In this document: piece by piece, positions 28,356 through 36,958 of the stretch
Layout: each line of letters begins with the position of its first letter
Numbering within the stretch: the first letter of the stretch is position 1
Notes under the pieces: model-generated
The model's input: the letters and a program-made list of their open reading frames with translations, nothing else
Databases searched by the model: none
Told to the model about the DNA's origin: nothing
Made by a program: the position numbers and the translations under genes
From: Paraburkholderia sp. BL21I4N1
Lineage (GTDB): Bacteria; Pseudomonadota; Gammaproteobacteria; Burkholderiales; Burkholderiaceae
Reading direction: 5' to 3'
Assembly: GCF_002973525.1 (NCBI RefSeq)
Contig: NZ_PVEN01000001.1
Location: 1,240,001-1,304,000, forward strand
DNA: 64,000 nt

Positions 28356-29183
28356 TCAGTCGTCGAGGTTCTCGTGGACTGCCACGGCGCCCTGTTTCCA
28401 GTAGCTGGCCGCGCGAATGCGCGATTTATCGACGCCGCGTTCGGTGCACAGGTGATAGCGCACCGCGCGCATGGTCGCCGATTCGCCGGCGGCCCACACG
28501 TAGCCTTCGCCGTCTTCGGGCAGGTAGATTTCGCGGACCGCTTGCAGCAACGGTTCGCCGCGATAGCCGGTTTCGTTGCGATAGCACCAGACCAGATGCA
28601 GTTCGGCGCGCGTGGTGAACTCGATGCGCGCGGACGGATCCGCTACTTCGATCACCGCGGCCGCACGCGTGCCGGCCGGCAGTTCTTCCAGGCGACGAGC
28701 GATGGCTGGCAAGGCGGTGTCGTCGCCGATCAGCAGATGCCAGTCGAAGCCGGTCGGAATCACCAGCGAACCACGCGGTCCGCCGACGCCGAGATATTGG
28801 CCGACTTTGGCTTGCGCCGCCCACGTGGCCGCGGGGCCAGCTTCGTGCATCGCGAATTCGATGTCGAGCTCGCGCGCTTCGCGGTCGAACCGGCGTGGCG
28901 TGAAATCGCGCGCGGTGGGACGCGGCTGGCCGGCCGGGAATACCGGGCCGTCGGGGCCGGCTTCCGGCAGCGCCGGCCGGTCCGCGCCGGGTTCGGGGAA
29001 AAACACCTTGATGTGGTCGTCGAACGAAGCGGAGACGAAGTCGTGCAGATCCTCGCCGGTGAAGGTGACGCGGATCAGATGCGGGGTCAGCGCATGCACC
29101 TGCTTGACCTGCAGCAGACGGAACTTCAATGGATGCCGTACGCGCTGGACTGCCAGGTCGGCTCGGTGATCGTTGGTCAGCAT
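28356..29183 (-). CDS. Siderophore-interacting protein (YqjH-like ferric reductase)
   Basis: A 275-residue flavoprotein of the SIP family. The FAD-binding segment is YTPRRFD-like (FTPRRFDREARELDIEF) followed by the A-W-A-A-Q-A-K-V-G loop and GPRGSLVIPTGFDWHLLIGDDTALPA; the NAD(P)H half ends with WAAGESATMRAVRYHL. It reduces ferric siderophores and so frees iron. AAAGGAG precedes the ATG. It lies 154 bp downstream of a PadR gene that resembles YqjI, exactly the pair seen in E. coli as yqjH-yqjI, here arranged in tandem rather than divergently. Confidence 0.9.
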   Translation of the reverse strand: MLTNDHRADLAVQRVRHPLKFRLLQVKQVHALTPHLIRVTFTGEDLHDFVSASFDDHIKVFFPEPGADRPALPEAGPDGPVFPAGQPRPTARDFTPRRFDREARELDIEFAMHEAGPAATWAAQAKVGQYLGVGGPRGSLVIPTGFDWHLLIGDDTALPAIARRLEELPAGTRAAAVIEVADPSARIEFTTRAELHLVWCYRNETGYRGEPLLQAVREIYLPEDGEGYVWAAGESATMRAVRYHLCTERGVDKSRIRAASYWKQGAVAVHENLDD

Positions 29184-29337
29184 AGAGGATTACTCCTTTG
29201 TCGACCCGGGTTGGCGCTTCAGTGCCTGCCCGGGTGTCAAGCAACAGGGTTGCGATTGGTCGGTTGACGCGAGCGCGCACACGGGGCGGCGGCTTCTCGC
29301 GGAGGCAAAACGTAGTGCGGAGACGGACGGCGCGATC

Positions 29338-30396
29338 TCAGGAGGTGGGCTGGGCGCCGCCTGGTTCCCCGCTCGGATCGTTGCTTGTGTTGCCGGGCTG
29401 GGCGCCGCTTTCGATCTCTCGCGCCGCGCGCATCAGAATCACGGCGATGCGGCGCTGTTCTTCGGCCGACGCGTTGCCACGCAGCACCAGCATGTTCTTC
29501 AGCTTGCGTCGCGCTTCGGTCAACTCGGGCAGCCAGCCGCCTTCGCTGATGTCGGCCGGTTCTTCGCCGGCAAACGCGCGGCGCACCGAATCCATCTTGC
29601 GGGCGAAATGGCTAAGCTTCGCGAGCATCAGGTCGATGCGGTCCCGGTTGGCGGCCAGATAGTCGCGGCCTGTGTCCGACAACTCGTAGCGCTTGCGATT
29701 GCCTTCGAGTTGTACGGTCACGTAGCCGAGTTCTTCCAGATACGTGAGTGCCGGATAGACCATGCCGGGACTCGGTGTGTAGAAGCCGTTCGAGCGCGTT
29801 TCGAGCGCTTTGATCAGTTCGTAGCCGTGGCTTGGCTGCGCTTCGATCAGCGACATCAGCAGCAGTTGCAGGTCGTCGGAGCTGAATTTGCGGCCGCGCG
29901 GGAAGCCGTCGCCGTCGCCGCCGAAGTTGCCGCCGCCACCGCCACCGCCACCGCCGAAGCGGCCACCACGGCCGCCGCCGCGATGTTCATGATGGCCGCC
30001 GATGGCGTGCCACAGCGAGTGGAGTGAGAGGCGGTCGTGGCCGCGGTGGCCGTGGGCGTGGTTGCTGCCGTGGGCTTCGCCGCGCGACTCGTGGCGGCCG
30101 CGTTGACCGTGACCGTGGCCGTGTCCTTCATCGGCATAGGTGTGGTGGCCGCGATGGCCGCGTTCGTCGCCATGGGACTCGTGACGACGGCCATGGCCCA
30201 GGTCGTCCCGTTGAAACTCGTGCCGCTCGCCGTGACGGCGCTCGAACCCGTCGCCGCGTTCACCGCGTTCACCGCGATACTCAGAATGCTGGCGGGTGAG
30301 TGCGTGCCACAAGGCATGCAGCGACGCACGTTCATGGCCGGTGTGGATAGTGTCGTTTGCGGTGCGAGAACGGGAAAAACGGTGATGATGACGCAT
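29338..30396 (-). CDS. PadR regulator with His-rich domain (YqjI-like)
   Basis: A 352-residue protein, roughly twice the usual PadR size. Residues 1-165 are low complexity: about 30 His in the first 140, a GHGHGHG stretch, and a nine-Gly run. The segments SLHALWHALTRQH (25-37) and SLHSLWHAIGGHH (124-136) are near repeats. Residues 172-260 are a PadR winged helix (LLLMSLIEAQPSHGYELIK, YTPSPGMVYPALTYLEELGY) with a helical dimer domain after it. E. coli YqjI has a shorter His-rich extension, binds nickel and represses yqjH. The SIP gene next door makes the same wiring likely here. The extension lacks Cys, unlike YqjI. Confidence 0.87.
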   Translation of the reverse strand: MRHHHRFSRSRTANDTIHTGHERASLHALWHALTRQHSEYRGERGERGDGFERRHGERHEFQRDDLGHGRRHESHGDERGHRGHHTYADEGHGHGHGQRGRHESRGEAHGSNHAHGHRGHDRLSLHSLWHAIGGHHEHRGGGRGGRFGGGGGGGGGNFGGDGDGFPRGRKFSSDDLQLLLMSLIEAQPSHGYELIKALETRSNGFYTPSPGMVYPALTYLEELGYVTVQLEGNRKRYELSDTGRDYLAANRDRIDLMLAKLSHFARKMDSVRRAFAGEEPADISEGGWLPELTEARRKLKNMLVLRGNASAEEQRRIAVILMRAAREIESGAQPGNTSNDPSGEPGGAQPTS

Positions 30397-30431
30397 CTTG
30401 GGTACTCCGTTTGTGTCTTAAGATGCATCGT

Positions 30432-30460
30432 AAGATATATATCTAAAGATAGTTTGTCAA
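30432..30460 (-). promoter_or_regulatory. Promoter with PadR-type operator
   Basis: On the minus strand TTGACA (30460-30455) is followed after 17 bp by TATCTT (30437-30432). The -10 overlaps the perfect 12-bp palindrome AGATATATATCT at 30433-30444. A second short palindrome, GATGCATC, is at 30422-30429. The location just upstream of the PadR gene suggests autoregulation by steric block of the polymerase. Confidence 0.6.
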
Positions 30461-30807
30461 AACCTTTTTTGCGATACGGCCGCTCGTGGCGTCGATTTCA
30501 TGACGAAATGGCATTGTTGAGACGACACTGATGCTCAATGAATCTCTTAGGTGCGCTGGGAGCGATTGCCTGTGTGGCGATGACAAGTTCAGGAAGCGAC
30601 GAGAGCGAGACAGGGCAGGCCGGCGGCGCGTCAGTTAGACGATGGGTGGATTCAACTCGGGTTGGATCGAATTAAGGCCGACGCGAATGAGCGCGTAAGT
30701 GGGACGAGGGGCACAGAAGGAGGTTGGGGAAGCGCACCGGATAAACGGTGACTGCAGCGAGGGGTGTGATGGCGAAGCCGATCACGCCCCTCGCATTCGA
30801 TGAAAAT
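30461..30807. other. Intergenic region with long hairpin
   Basis: No gene supported. A long stem-loop at 30757-30794 has a 14-bp stem with one mismatch (GCGAGGGGTGTGAT / ATCACGCCCCTCGC) around an inner GGC-GAA-GCC. No T-run follows on either strand. It lies just beyond the glsA remnant and may be the former glsA terminator. Confidence 0.5.
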
Positions 30808-30856
30808 AAAAAATCGACTGGCCCGTAAACGTGGTCAACCACTCGAGCGCCAGTAC
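30808..30856. repeat. Direct repeat, left copy (glsA 3' end)
   Basis: 49-bp copy, 46/49 identical to 32404-32452 in the same orientation. The two copies are 1596 bp apart and bracket one gene, the layout left by insertion of DNA that brings its own version of the target gene's 3' end. Confidence 0.85.
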
Positions 30857-30862
30857 GCTGGC
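30808..30862 (-). pseudogene. Remnant of a glutaminase 3' end
   Basis: Read on the minus strand, this stretch encodes ASVLALEWLTTFTGQSIF, the C-terminus of glutaminase, and then runs past the lost stop (TAT instead of TAA). The 49 bp at 30808-30856 match 32404-32452, the end of the nearly complete glsA, at 46 positions. All three differences fall at synonymous codon positions (Leu, Thr, Gly). The reading frame is closed by a TGA five codons upstream of the match. It marks the far edge of the segment carrying the NHL-type lipoprotein gene. Confidence 0.82.
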
Positions 30863-30891
30863 GCTCAGTCAAAATGAACTACAGTGAAAGA

Positions 30892-32103
30892 TCAGTCATT
30901 TGGGAACGTGATCTTGAAGATCTGCGCTCCGATACCTCGCGTACCGACATAAAGATTGCCGCTGCTGTCGGTGACCATTGAGGTAATAAAATCCGTCGTG
31001 TTTGTGAACGGATACGAAACGACGCTGCCGTCACCGGCAATACGGTTGATCGCCTGAATACCCGATGTGTAGATGTTTCCCGACTTATCGACGGCGATCG
31101 GGCCTCCCGTTTGCAACTGGCTGGTGATCGTTGTGACGGTGCCGTCCGGCGCGATTTTTCGAACCGTGCCGAGACTTCTCACATACAGGTTGTCGTTGCT
31201 GTCAATTGCAAGGTCAGGCAACGCATAGAGCGTGAATGTGGCGGCAGTGCCTGCCCCATCCTGATTGCCGCTGGTGCCACTGCCTGAGAAAACCGCCCAG
31301 GTGTTGCTGCCAACGCTAAACTTTACGATGCGATTGTTCGCGACGTCCGCAAGGAACAGAGCGCCTTTGCTGTCCATGGCGAGACCGCCAGTGCCGACCG
31401 AAAAATTGCTGCTAGAGCTTTCCCAGTTCGCGAACAATTGTTGGTAGGTGCCAGAAGCTGAGAACTCTTGCAGCGACGCTTCAAATGTGGGCGGCGAGCC
31501 TGCAATTCCCTGGACGTATCCCGACCCATAAATATCGCCAGACGGATCGATGGCAACGCCGTCCCAAGACCCTTGAGGCGTCAGTGTGGTGACTACTCCT
31601 GCCTGCGTGACCTTCCGCAGGCTGCCACGATCGGAGAGAATAATGTTGCCAGACGAGTCCATCGCAAGATGGCCACCGCCCCAGAAAACGGCGGCTGCTC
31701 CCGTCCCGTCGACAACATTCACGTTTGTGGTTGCCGAACCGGCGAGGCTGGTAACTGACAATGCGGACGTCGAAAGACCGCTACCGGGCGCCTGCCCCGT
31801 TGTGACAACATTGTTTGCCGGCCCTGTTGCACTGGCGGGTACGTTGACCACTGCGCCCGCCTGCGTGATGATGGTATCTGATGATCCGCCAACCGTTACG
31901 CTCGTGCCGTTCGGCGCAGTAACGGTAGTCCCAGCAGGCACCTTCACCGATGTGTTTGCCGTCATGGTCAAGCTGGAACCCGCTCCCAGGGTGACGGGCG
32001 ACGTCGTAGCGGCGGTTGAGCTCGAGTTGCCAGATCCACCTCCGCAAGCACTTAAAAATACGCAGCAGCACATCACAAAAACTGTACGTAGATAAATCCG
32101 CAT
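30892..32103 (-). CDS. NHL/beta-propeller-like lipoprotein
   Basis: A 403-residue exported protein. The ATG at 32103 (AAAAGGGAACAACAC upstream) starts a lipoprotein signal peptide with VFLSACGGGSG as lipobox. Residues about 30-130 are Thr/Ser/Gly-rich with a VPAGTTVTAPNGTSVTVGG repeat-like strand pattern. The rest has NHL-type blades, for example GGLAMDSKGALFLADVANNRI, PDLAIDSNDNLYVRSLGT, GPIAVDKSGNIYTSGIQ and SMVTDSSGNLYVGTRG. It is probably a surface or periplasmic binding propeller. Its base composition is clearly less GC-rich than its neighbours. It lies between two copies of the glsA 3' end, so it appears acquired. No integrase or transposase accompanies it. Confidence 0.82.
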   Translation of the reverse strand: MRIYLRTVFVMCCCVFLSACGGGSGNSSSTAATTSPVTLGAGSSLTMTANTSVKVPAGTTVTAPNGTSVTVGGSSDTIITQAGAVVNVPASATGPANNVVTTGQAPGSGLSTSALSVTSLAGSATTNVNVVDGTGAAAVFWGGGHLAMDSSGNIILSDRGSLRKVTQAGVVTTLTPQGSWDGVAIDPSGDIYGSGYVQGIAGSPPTFEASLQEFSASGTYQQLFANWESSSSNFSVGTGGLAMDSKGALFLADVANNRIVKFSVGSNTWAVFSGSGTSGNQDGAGTAATFTLYALPDLAIDSNDNLYVRSLGTVRKIAPDGTVTTITSQLQTGGPIAVDKSGNIYTSGIQAINRIAGDGSVVSYPFTNTTDFITSMVTDSSGNLYVGTRGIGAQIFKITFPND

Positions 32104-32401
32104 GTGTTGTTCCCTTTTCTGATAATTCTGAACTCGGCGACGAACCGTGTCGGCGTTCACCCTGCAACCTATGGTTCTTTGACGCGCAAAGATCGAGACT
32201 AATAACATGGCGAGCCCCGCCATTCTGAATAACTGCCGCACTCACAACAACTCACCAATTATTACGGCTTGTGAAAATGGCGGCGTCTTTTCGGGACGCT
32301 TCAGATAGCGCACATTGATATATGCGGATTAGATACATGCCCTGTGTCGGCCTTCAGCACGTTTTATATCGCGCATTTTGTTGGCGAACGACCAACTGCT
32401 A
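32104..32401. other. AT-richer upstream region of the lipoprotein gene
   Basis: About 300 bp, noticeably less GC-rich than the flanks, belonging to the inserted segment. It must hold the lipoprotein promoter; no single convincing -35/-10 pair stands out. No second gene or integrase is present. Confidence 0.4.
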
Positions 32402-33343
32402 TTAAAAAATCGACTGCCCCGTAAAAGTGGTCAACCACTCGAGCGCCAATACCCCCGCCAGCGAGTTCCCATTGCTATCCAACCCCGGCGACCACACGCA
32501 CACCGCCATCTCGCCTGGCAGCACCGCCACGATCCCGCCGCCCACGCCGCTCTTCGCCGGCAAGCCGACCCGATAGACGAAATCGCCCGCCGCGTCATAC
32601 GTGCCGCATGTCAACATCAACGCGGAAAGCCGTTTGGCCGAACTGGTATCCAGAATCCGCTCGCCCGTGGCCGGTGCCACCCCGTGATGGGTCAGAAACA
32701 GCGCCGCTTTCGCGAGCTCGACACAACTCATCGAGATCGCGCATTGACGGCAGTAAGCGTCGACCACTACCTCCGGCGGCATCTCCATGTTGCCGAAGCT
32801 CGCCATGAAATGCGCCATCGCGCGGTTGCGGTGCGCGTGCTGCAATTCCGATTGCGCGACGCGCGAGTCGTAGTCGATGCTGGTTTCGCCCGTGAGCCGT
32901 CGCATGAATTCGACCAGCGCGGTTTCGGCTTGCACGAAGCGGCGGCACAACACGTCGGTGACAACCAGCGCGCCTGCATTGATGAACGGATTGCGCGGTT
33001 TGCCTTGCTCGGCTTCGAGTTGGACCAGCGAGTTGAACGCATTGCCGGATGGTTCGCGTCCCACGCGTTGCCAGAGCGCGTCGCCGAGCAGCCGGAACGC
33101 CATCGTGCAGGCGAACAGCTTGGAGATGCTCTGAATCGAAAAGCGCGTGTCGGCTTCGCCGGTGCGGAATACTTCGCCCGACGCCGTCACGATCGCCATG
33201 CCGAAGCTATCGGCGGGGACGTTGGCGAGTTCGGGGATGTAATCGGCGACCTTGCCGGTGCCCAGATAGGGCCGCAGATCTGTTCGAGGATGGATGCGTA
33301 GTTCATTGGGCTTGGACCGTTGGAGCCGCGATTCTACTGGCAA
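32402..33343 (-). CDS. glsA: Glutaminase, 5' end frameshifted
   Basis: The frame gives a beta-lactamase-like glutaminase (glutamine to glutamate plus ammonia) with PYLGTGKVADYIPELA, the SxxK active-site motif in FSIQSISKLFACT, NPFINAGALVVTDVL and the C-terminal GVGGGIVAVLPGEMAVCVWSP. The frame can only be opened from a TTG at 33343. The usual family start MNYASILEQI is present from the ATG at 33306, but in another frame. The text CAGATCTGCGG at the junction fits a 10-bp loss between two GATC copies. The first residues here (MPVESRLQRSKPNELRIHPRT) are therefore not native. It may be a pseudogene, start internally, or use the TTG. Its 3' end is duplicated at 30808. Confidence 0.82.
   Translation of the reverse strand: MPVESRLQRSKPNELRIHPRTDLRPYLGTGKVADYIPELANVPADSFGMAIVTASGEVFRTGEADTRFSIQSISKLFACTMAFRLLGDALWQRVGREPSGNAFNSLVQLEAEQGKPRNPFINAGALVVTDVLCRRFVQAETALVEFMRRLTGETSIDYDSRVAQSELQHAHRNRAMAHFMASFGNMEMPPEVVVDAYCRQCAISMSCVELAKAALFLTHHGVAPATGERILDTSSAKRLSALMLTCGTYDAAGDFVYRVGLPAKSGVGGGIVAVLPGEMAVCVWSPGLDSNGNSLAGVLALEWLTTFTGQSIF
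32404..32452. repeat. Direct repeat, right copy (in glsA)
   Basis: The partner of 30808-30856 and the actual 3' coding end of glsA. Three mismatches, all synonymous. Confidence 0.85.
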
Positions 33344-33465
33344 GCCTGCATGAATGGCACATGGAGAAAGCGTGGTCCGATGCGCGAACGCGCGGGGCAG
33401 GCCGTCGCATCGATTATGCTAATCTTGCTGCCTTTCTGCCCATAACCGGGCAAAACGGACGCCCG

Positions 33466-34221
33466 ATGGAAGCCTTCGATCCCGATCTCGTCGAGCCGAC
33501 GCCATGTGTGGTCAGCGATCGCCATGACACGCTGGACGAACCCTGGCGCGCGTATCGGCGCGCGCGGCTGATCCACGTCGGCGCGGGCGTACTGACAGTG
33601 CGCACGGAAACGGGGCGCTGGGTGGCGCCGCCCGGCCACTCGGTGTGGATGGCGGCCGGCGTGCTACACCGTCTGTCCGCCCGCCGTCCGGTGCGGTATG
33701 TTTCGCTGTATGCCGGCACGGACGCCGCGCCGCTGCCGTCGCAAAGCGGCGCGCTCGCGCCCGATCGGCTGGTGGAGGCGCTATTGGCTGCCGCCGTCGA
33801 ACTGCCCGCCGACCAACCCCACGACGAACCCGCCAAACGCCTTTTGCAGGTGCTGCTGGACCGCCTCGCGCGCGTTCCCGCCGCGCCGCTCGGTTTGAAC
33901 TGGCCGCGCGATCCGCGCATCCAGCAGATTGCCGACGCGTTGAGCGCCGATCCGACCCAGTCGGCGGTACTCGACGAGTTGGCCGCGAGCGCGGGCGTGA
34001 CCGCACGCACGGCGGCGCGTCTGTTCGTCAAGGAAACGGGGCAGACCTTTGGCCAGTGGCGCCAGCAATTGCGTTTGCTGGTCGCGCTGGAGCATCTCGG
34101 CGGCGGCGCCAGCGTCACGCAAGTGGCGCTCGACGTGGGATATCAGGACGTGTCGTCTTTTATCGCGGTGTTCCGCGAGGTTTTCGGCGACACGCCGGCG
34201 CGTTATTTCCGCGCGGGTTGA
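33466..34221 (+). CDS. AraC-family regulator
   Basis: A 251-residue regulator from the ATG giving MEAFDPDLVEPTPCVV; the frame is open further upstream but loses family likeness there. The N-terminus is a cupin-type sensor (about 25-85: RARLIHVGAGVLTVRTETG, WVAPPGHSVWMAAGVLH). The C-terminus is an AraC HTH pair (about 165-250: LDELAASAGVTARTAARLF, TQVALDVGYQDVSSFIAVF, GDTPARYF). The gene is convergent with the DHA2 exporter gene and divergent from glsA. Its target is unknown. Confidence 0.87.
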   Translation: MEAFDPDLVEPTPCVVSDRHDTLDEPWRAYRRARLIHVGAGVLTVRTETGRWVAPPGHSVWMAAGVLHRLSARRPVRYVSLYAGTDAAPLPSQSGALAPDRLVEALLAAAVELPADQPHDEPAKRLLQVLLDRLARVPAAPLGLNWPRDPRIQQIADALSADPTQSAVLDELAASAGVTARTAARLFVKETGQTFGQWRQQLRLLVALEHLGGGASVTQVALDVGYQDVSSFIAVFREVFGDTPARYFRAG

Positions 34222-34250
34222 TGCGGACGCTGAGGTCGATACTCACACGC

Positions 34251-35834
34251 TCAATGCGCGCCCGCCGCATCCGCGCCGCCACCGCCTTTGGCTGGCCGCG
34301 TAATCCAGATCAGCGGAATGATCAGAATGAAGATCACCGCCGACACGAAGAAAATATCGTTCAGGCCCATCATCGCCGCTTGCGTGTTGACGGTGAAATC
34401 GAACAGCGCATGCGCCGATTGCGTATTCAGATGCAGTAGCGACTGAGTCGACTCGATCTGCTGATTGAACAGCGGGTTGGTGACGGACGCCTGCTCGGTG
34501 AGCCGTTCATGATGCAGCACAGTGCGGTTGTTCCACTCGTTACCCGCGATCGACGTTCCCACCGCGCCGCAAAACACCCGCGCAAAGTTCGACAAACCCG
34601 CCGCGGCCGGAATCTTGTTAGGCGGCTGCCCAGACAGAATGATCGCGGTGAGCGGCACGAAGAACAGCGCCATCGGAATCCCTTGCAGCAGCGTGGGCAG
34701 CACCAGATGCCACGTATCGATTTCGATCACGTACTTCGAGCGCATGTAAAACACGATCGCGAAACCGACAAACGCCAGCGTGGCGATCACGCGCGCGTCC
34801 GAGCGCGGCAGCACACGGCCCATGACAGGTGCGAGCAGCACGGCAAAAATGCCAAGCGGTGCGGTGACGAGCCCGGCATCCACCGAACGGTAGTTCAGGT
34901 ACTCCTGCATCCATTGCGGCAGCAGCACGAGATTGCCGAAGAACACGCCATACGCGACCGAAATCGCAATCGTGCCGCCAAGAAAATTGCGTTGCTGGAA
35001 TAGCCTCAGGTCGACGATCGGATGCTCCTCGGTCAGTTCCCACACGAGAAAGAACGCGAAGCTGATCAGCGCGGTAATGCCGAGAATCACGATCACCGGC
35101 GACGAAAACCAGTCGAGGTCCTTGCCCTTGTCGAGCATGATCTGCAGCGACGCGACCCAGGTGATTAGCAGGCCAAGCCCCACGACATCGATAGGCGGTT
35201 TGCGGGTGGGCGACTCACGGGTGCGATAGATCATCCACGTCACGCCGGCCGCGAAAATGCCGACCGGAATGTTGATATAGAAGATCCACGACCAGCTATA
35301 GCTGTCCGTGATCCAGCCGCCGAGCGCCGGGCCCGCGATCGGGCCGACGGTCGCGGTCATTGCCCATAGCGCGAGCGCGGTGGAGGATTTCTCCTTCGGA
35401 TACGAGCCGAGCAGAATGGCTTGCGACAGCGGAATCAGCGGACCGGCCACCGCGCCCTGGAAAATCCGCGCGAGCAGCAGAATAGGCAGCGTCGGCGCAA
35501 TGCCGCACAACCACGAAGCCAGCACGAACGAGAGGATCGCGCCGACGAACAGTTTCACCTGGCCGATGCGCTGCGTGAGCCATCCGGTCAGTGGAATCGA
35601 TACGGCGTTGGCTGCGGCGAACACGGTGATCACCCACGTGCCTTCGTCGACCGAGACGCCGAGATTGCCGGAGATAGTTGGGATCGCAACGTTCGCGATC
35701 GACGTGTCGAGCACGTTCATGAACGTGGCGAGCGCGACGGCGATGGTTGCCAGCACCAACTTGCCGCCTTGCAGCGGCGGCGGTGGTGCGGGTGGTGGCG
35801 ATGCCGAGGCAGGCGCGGACGAAGGCTGGCTCAA
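34251..35834 (-). CDS. DHA2-family (EmrB-like) drug exporter
   Basis: A 14-helix major facilitator. I place the start at the TTG at 35834 because GGAG lies 6 nt upstream, giving 527 residues; the frame is open to 35942. After a Pro/Ala-rich tail come ATFMNVLDTSIANVAIPTI (helix 1, the DHA2 signature), FVLASWLCGIAPTLPILLLARIFQGAVAGPLIPLSQA (motif C region) and a long C-terminal loop. EmrB-type exporters usually work with an EmrA and an outer-membrane partner, which are not adjacent here. Confidence 0.88.
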   Translation of the reverse strand: MSQPSSAPASASPPPAPPPPLQGGKLVLATIAVALATFMNVLDTSIANVAIPTISGNLGVSVDEGTWVITVFAAANAVSIPLTGWLTQRIGQVKLFVGAILSFVLASWLCGIAPTLPILLLARIFQGAVAGPLIPLSQAILLGSYPKEKSSTALALWAMTATVGPIAGPALGGWITDSYSWSWIFYINIPVGIFAAGVTWMIYRTRESPTRKPPIDVVGLGLLITWVASLQIMLDKGKDLDWFSSPVIVILGITALISFAFFLVWELTEEHPIVDLRLFQQRNFLGGTIAISVAYGVFFGNLVLLPQWMQEYLNYRSVDAGLVTAPLGIFAVLLAPVMGRVLPRSDARVIATLAFVGFAIVFYMRSKYVIEIDTWHLVLPTLLQGIPMALFFVPLTAIILSGQPPNKIPAAAGLSNFARVFCGAVGTSIAGNEWNNRTVLHHERLTEQASVTNPLFNQQIESTQSLLHLNTQSAHALFDFTVNTQAAMMGLNDIFFVSAVIFILIIPLIWITRPAKGGGGADAAGAH

Positions 35835-36107
35835 CGGATTCTCCAGATCGGGATGCTGCGGCGGGTCGGCAGATGGCCCGCCACGCCCTCGCAGCGGGCG
35901 CCGCAGCGGGACGGCCGGATGCTCGCAAAAGCATACCTGCAATCACGCCCGGGTGTCGTCGAACTCCACAGCCAGGGCGGCGCAAACCCATCCGGCAGCG
36001 TATGCTCGCGGCTGAAGCCGCACGGGCACCGGTCGGCAGGCTGCCGGACAGGGCCGTCGCGTGCGGAACCCGACAACACGACACATCAGCGAAACAAGGG
36101 ATCAGAT

Positions 36108-36767
36108 ATGGCCTGGGAGCAATTCGAACACGGCTGGCGACGCGCACCGGCGAGCGCGCCCGCCAAAGGGCTGGTGGTGCTGCTGCACGGCGTCGGCAGC
36201 AACGCGCGCGACCTGATGCCGCTCGCGGACATCTGGAGCGAGAGCCTGCCGGACGTGGCGTTCACGTCGCTCGACGGCACCGACGCGTTCGACGGCGGCT
36301 TCGGCGGCCGCCAATGGTTCAGCCTGCGCGAGGTCAACGAAGGCAACCGCGAAGCGCGCGTGAGCGCGGCCTATCCGGCGTTGCGCGCCGTGCTCGACGC
36401 CGAACTGGCGCATTGGCGCGTGGCTTTCGACCGGCTTGCGCTGGTCGGCTTTTCGCAAGGTTCGATCATGGCGATGCATCACGTGGCGACCAGCGCGGAG
36501 GGCGCGGCTGGCGTGGTCGCCTATTCGGGCCGGCTCGCGTCGGTGGTCGCTGTACACAACGGCACGCCGCTCACGCTGATCCATGGCGAAGACGACGAAG
36601 TGATCCCTGTGCAGGAACTGGAATACGCCGCCGACACGTTCAGCAACGCCGGTTATCACGTCGACGCCTACGCGTTGCCCGGTATCGGTCATACGATCAA
36701 CGCCGACGGCGTGGCGCTCGGCCAGGAGGCGCTGGAGCACGCATTGGGCGCTTTGTCGCGCGGTTGA
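36108..36767 (+). CDS. Carboxylesterase/phospholipase-family serine hydrolase
   Basis: A 219-residue alpha/beta hydrolase starting MAWEQFEHGWRRAP. The oxyanion loop is VVLLHGVGSNARDL and the nucleophile elbow is GFSQGSIMA (Ser in GxSxG). The acid and base are read in HGEDDEVIPV and GIGHTINADG. The length and motif set are those of small carboxylesterases of the YpfH/EstB type. The ribosome site is weak (AAGGGATCAGAT). It stands alone. Confidence 0.87.
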   Translation: MAWEQFEHGWRRAPASAPAKGLVVLLHGVGSNARDLMPLADIWSESLPDVAFTSLDGTDAFDGGFGGRQWFSLREVNEGNREARVSAAYPALRAVLDAELAHWRVAFDRLALVGFSQGSIMAMHHVATSAEGAAGVVAYSGRLASVVAVHNGTPLTLIHGEDDEVIPVQELEYAADTFSNAGYHVDAYALPGIGHTINADGVALGQEALEHALGALSRG

Positions 36768-36958
36768 CACGACCCCGATTGAAAAGTGGCCCTAAAGAAT
36801 TCGATCTGCTTGCCGTTAATAGCTCATTAGCATGAAAATCACCCCGCCGCGCGGACAGCAGTTACGTCCTGTTGGGCGTGCCACGCGGCTCGGGTGACCG
36901 GGGGCGCACTTTTCAGACTGCCCGGTATGGGCGGATAACGACACAACAGAGCCTTCTC

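Noticed and set aside
30757..30794. Long hairpin considered as an intrinsic terminator
   Set aside because: Stem is strong, but no T-run follows on either strand; kept only as a structural note.
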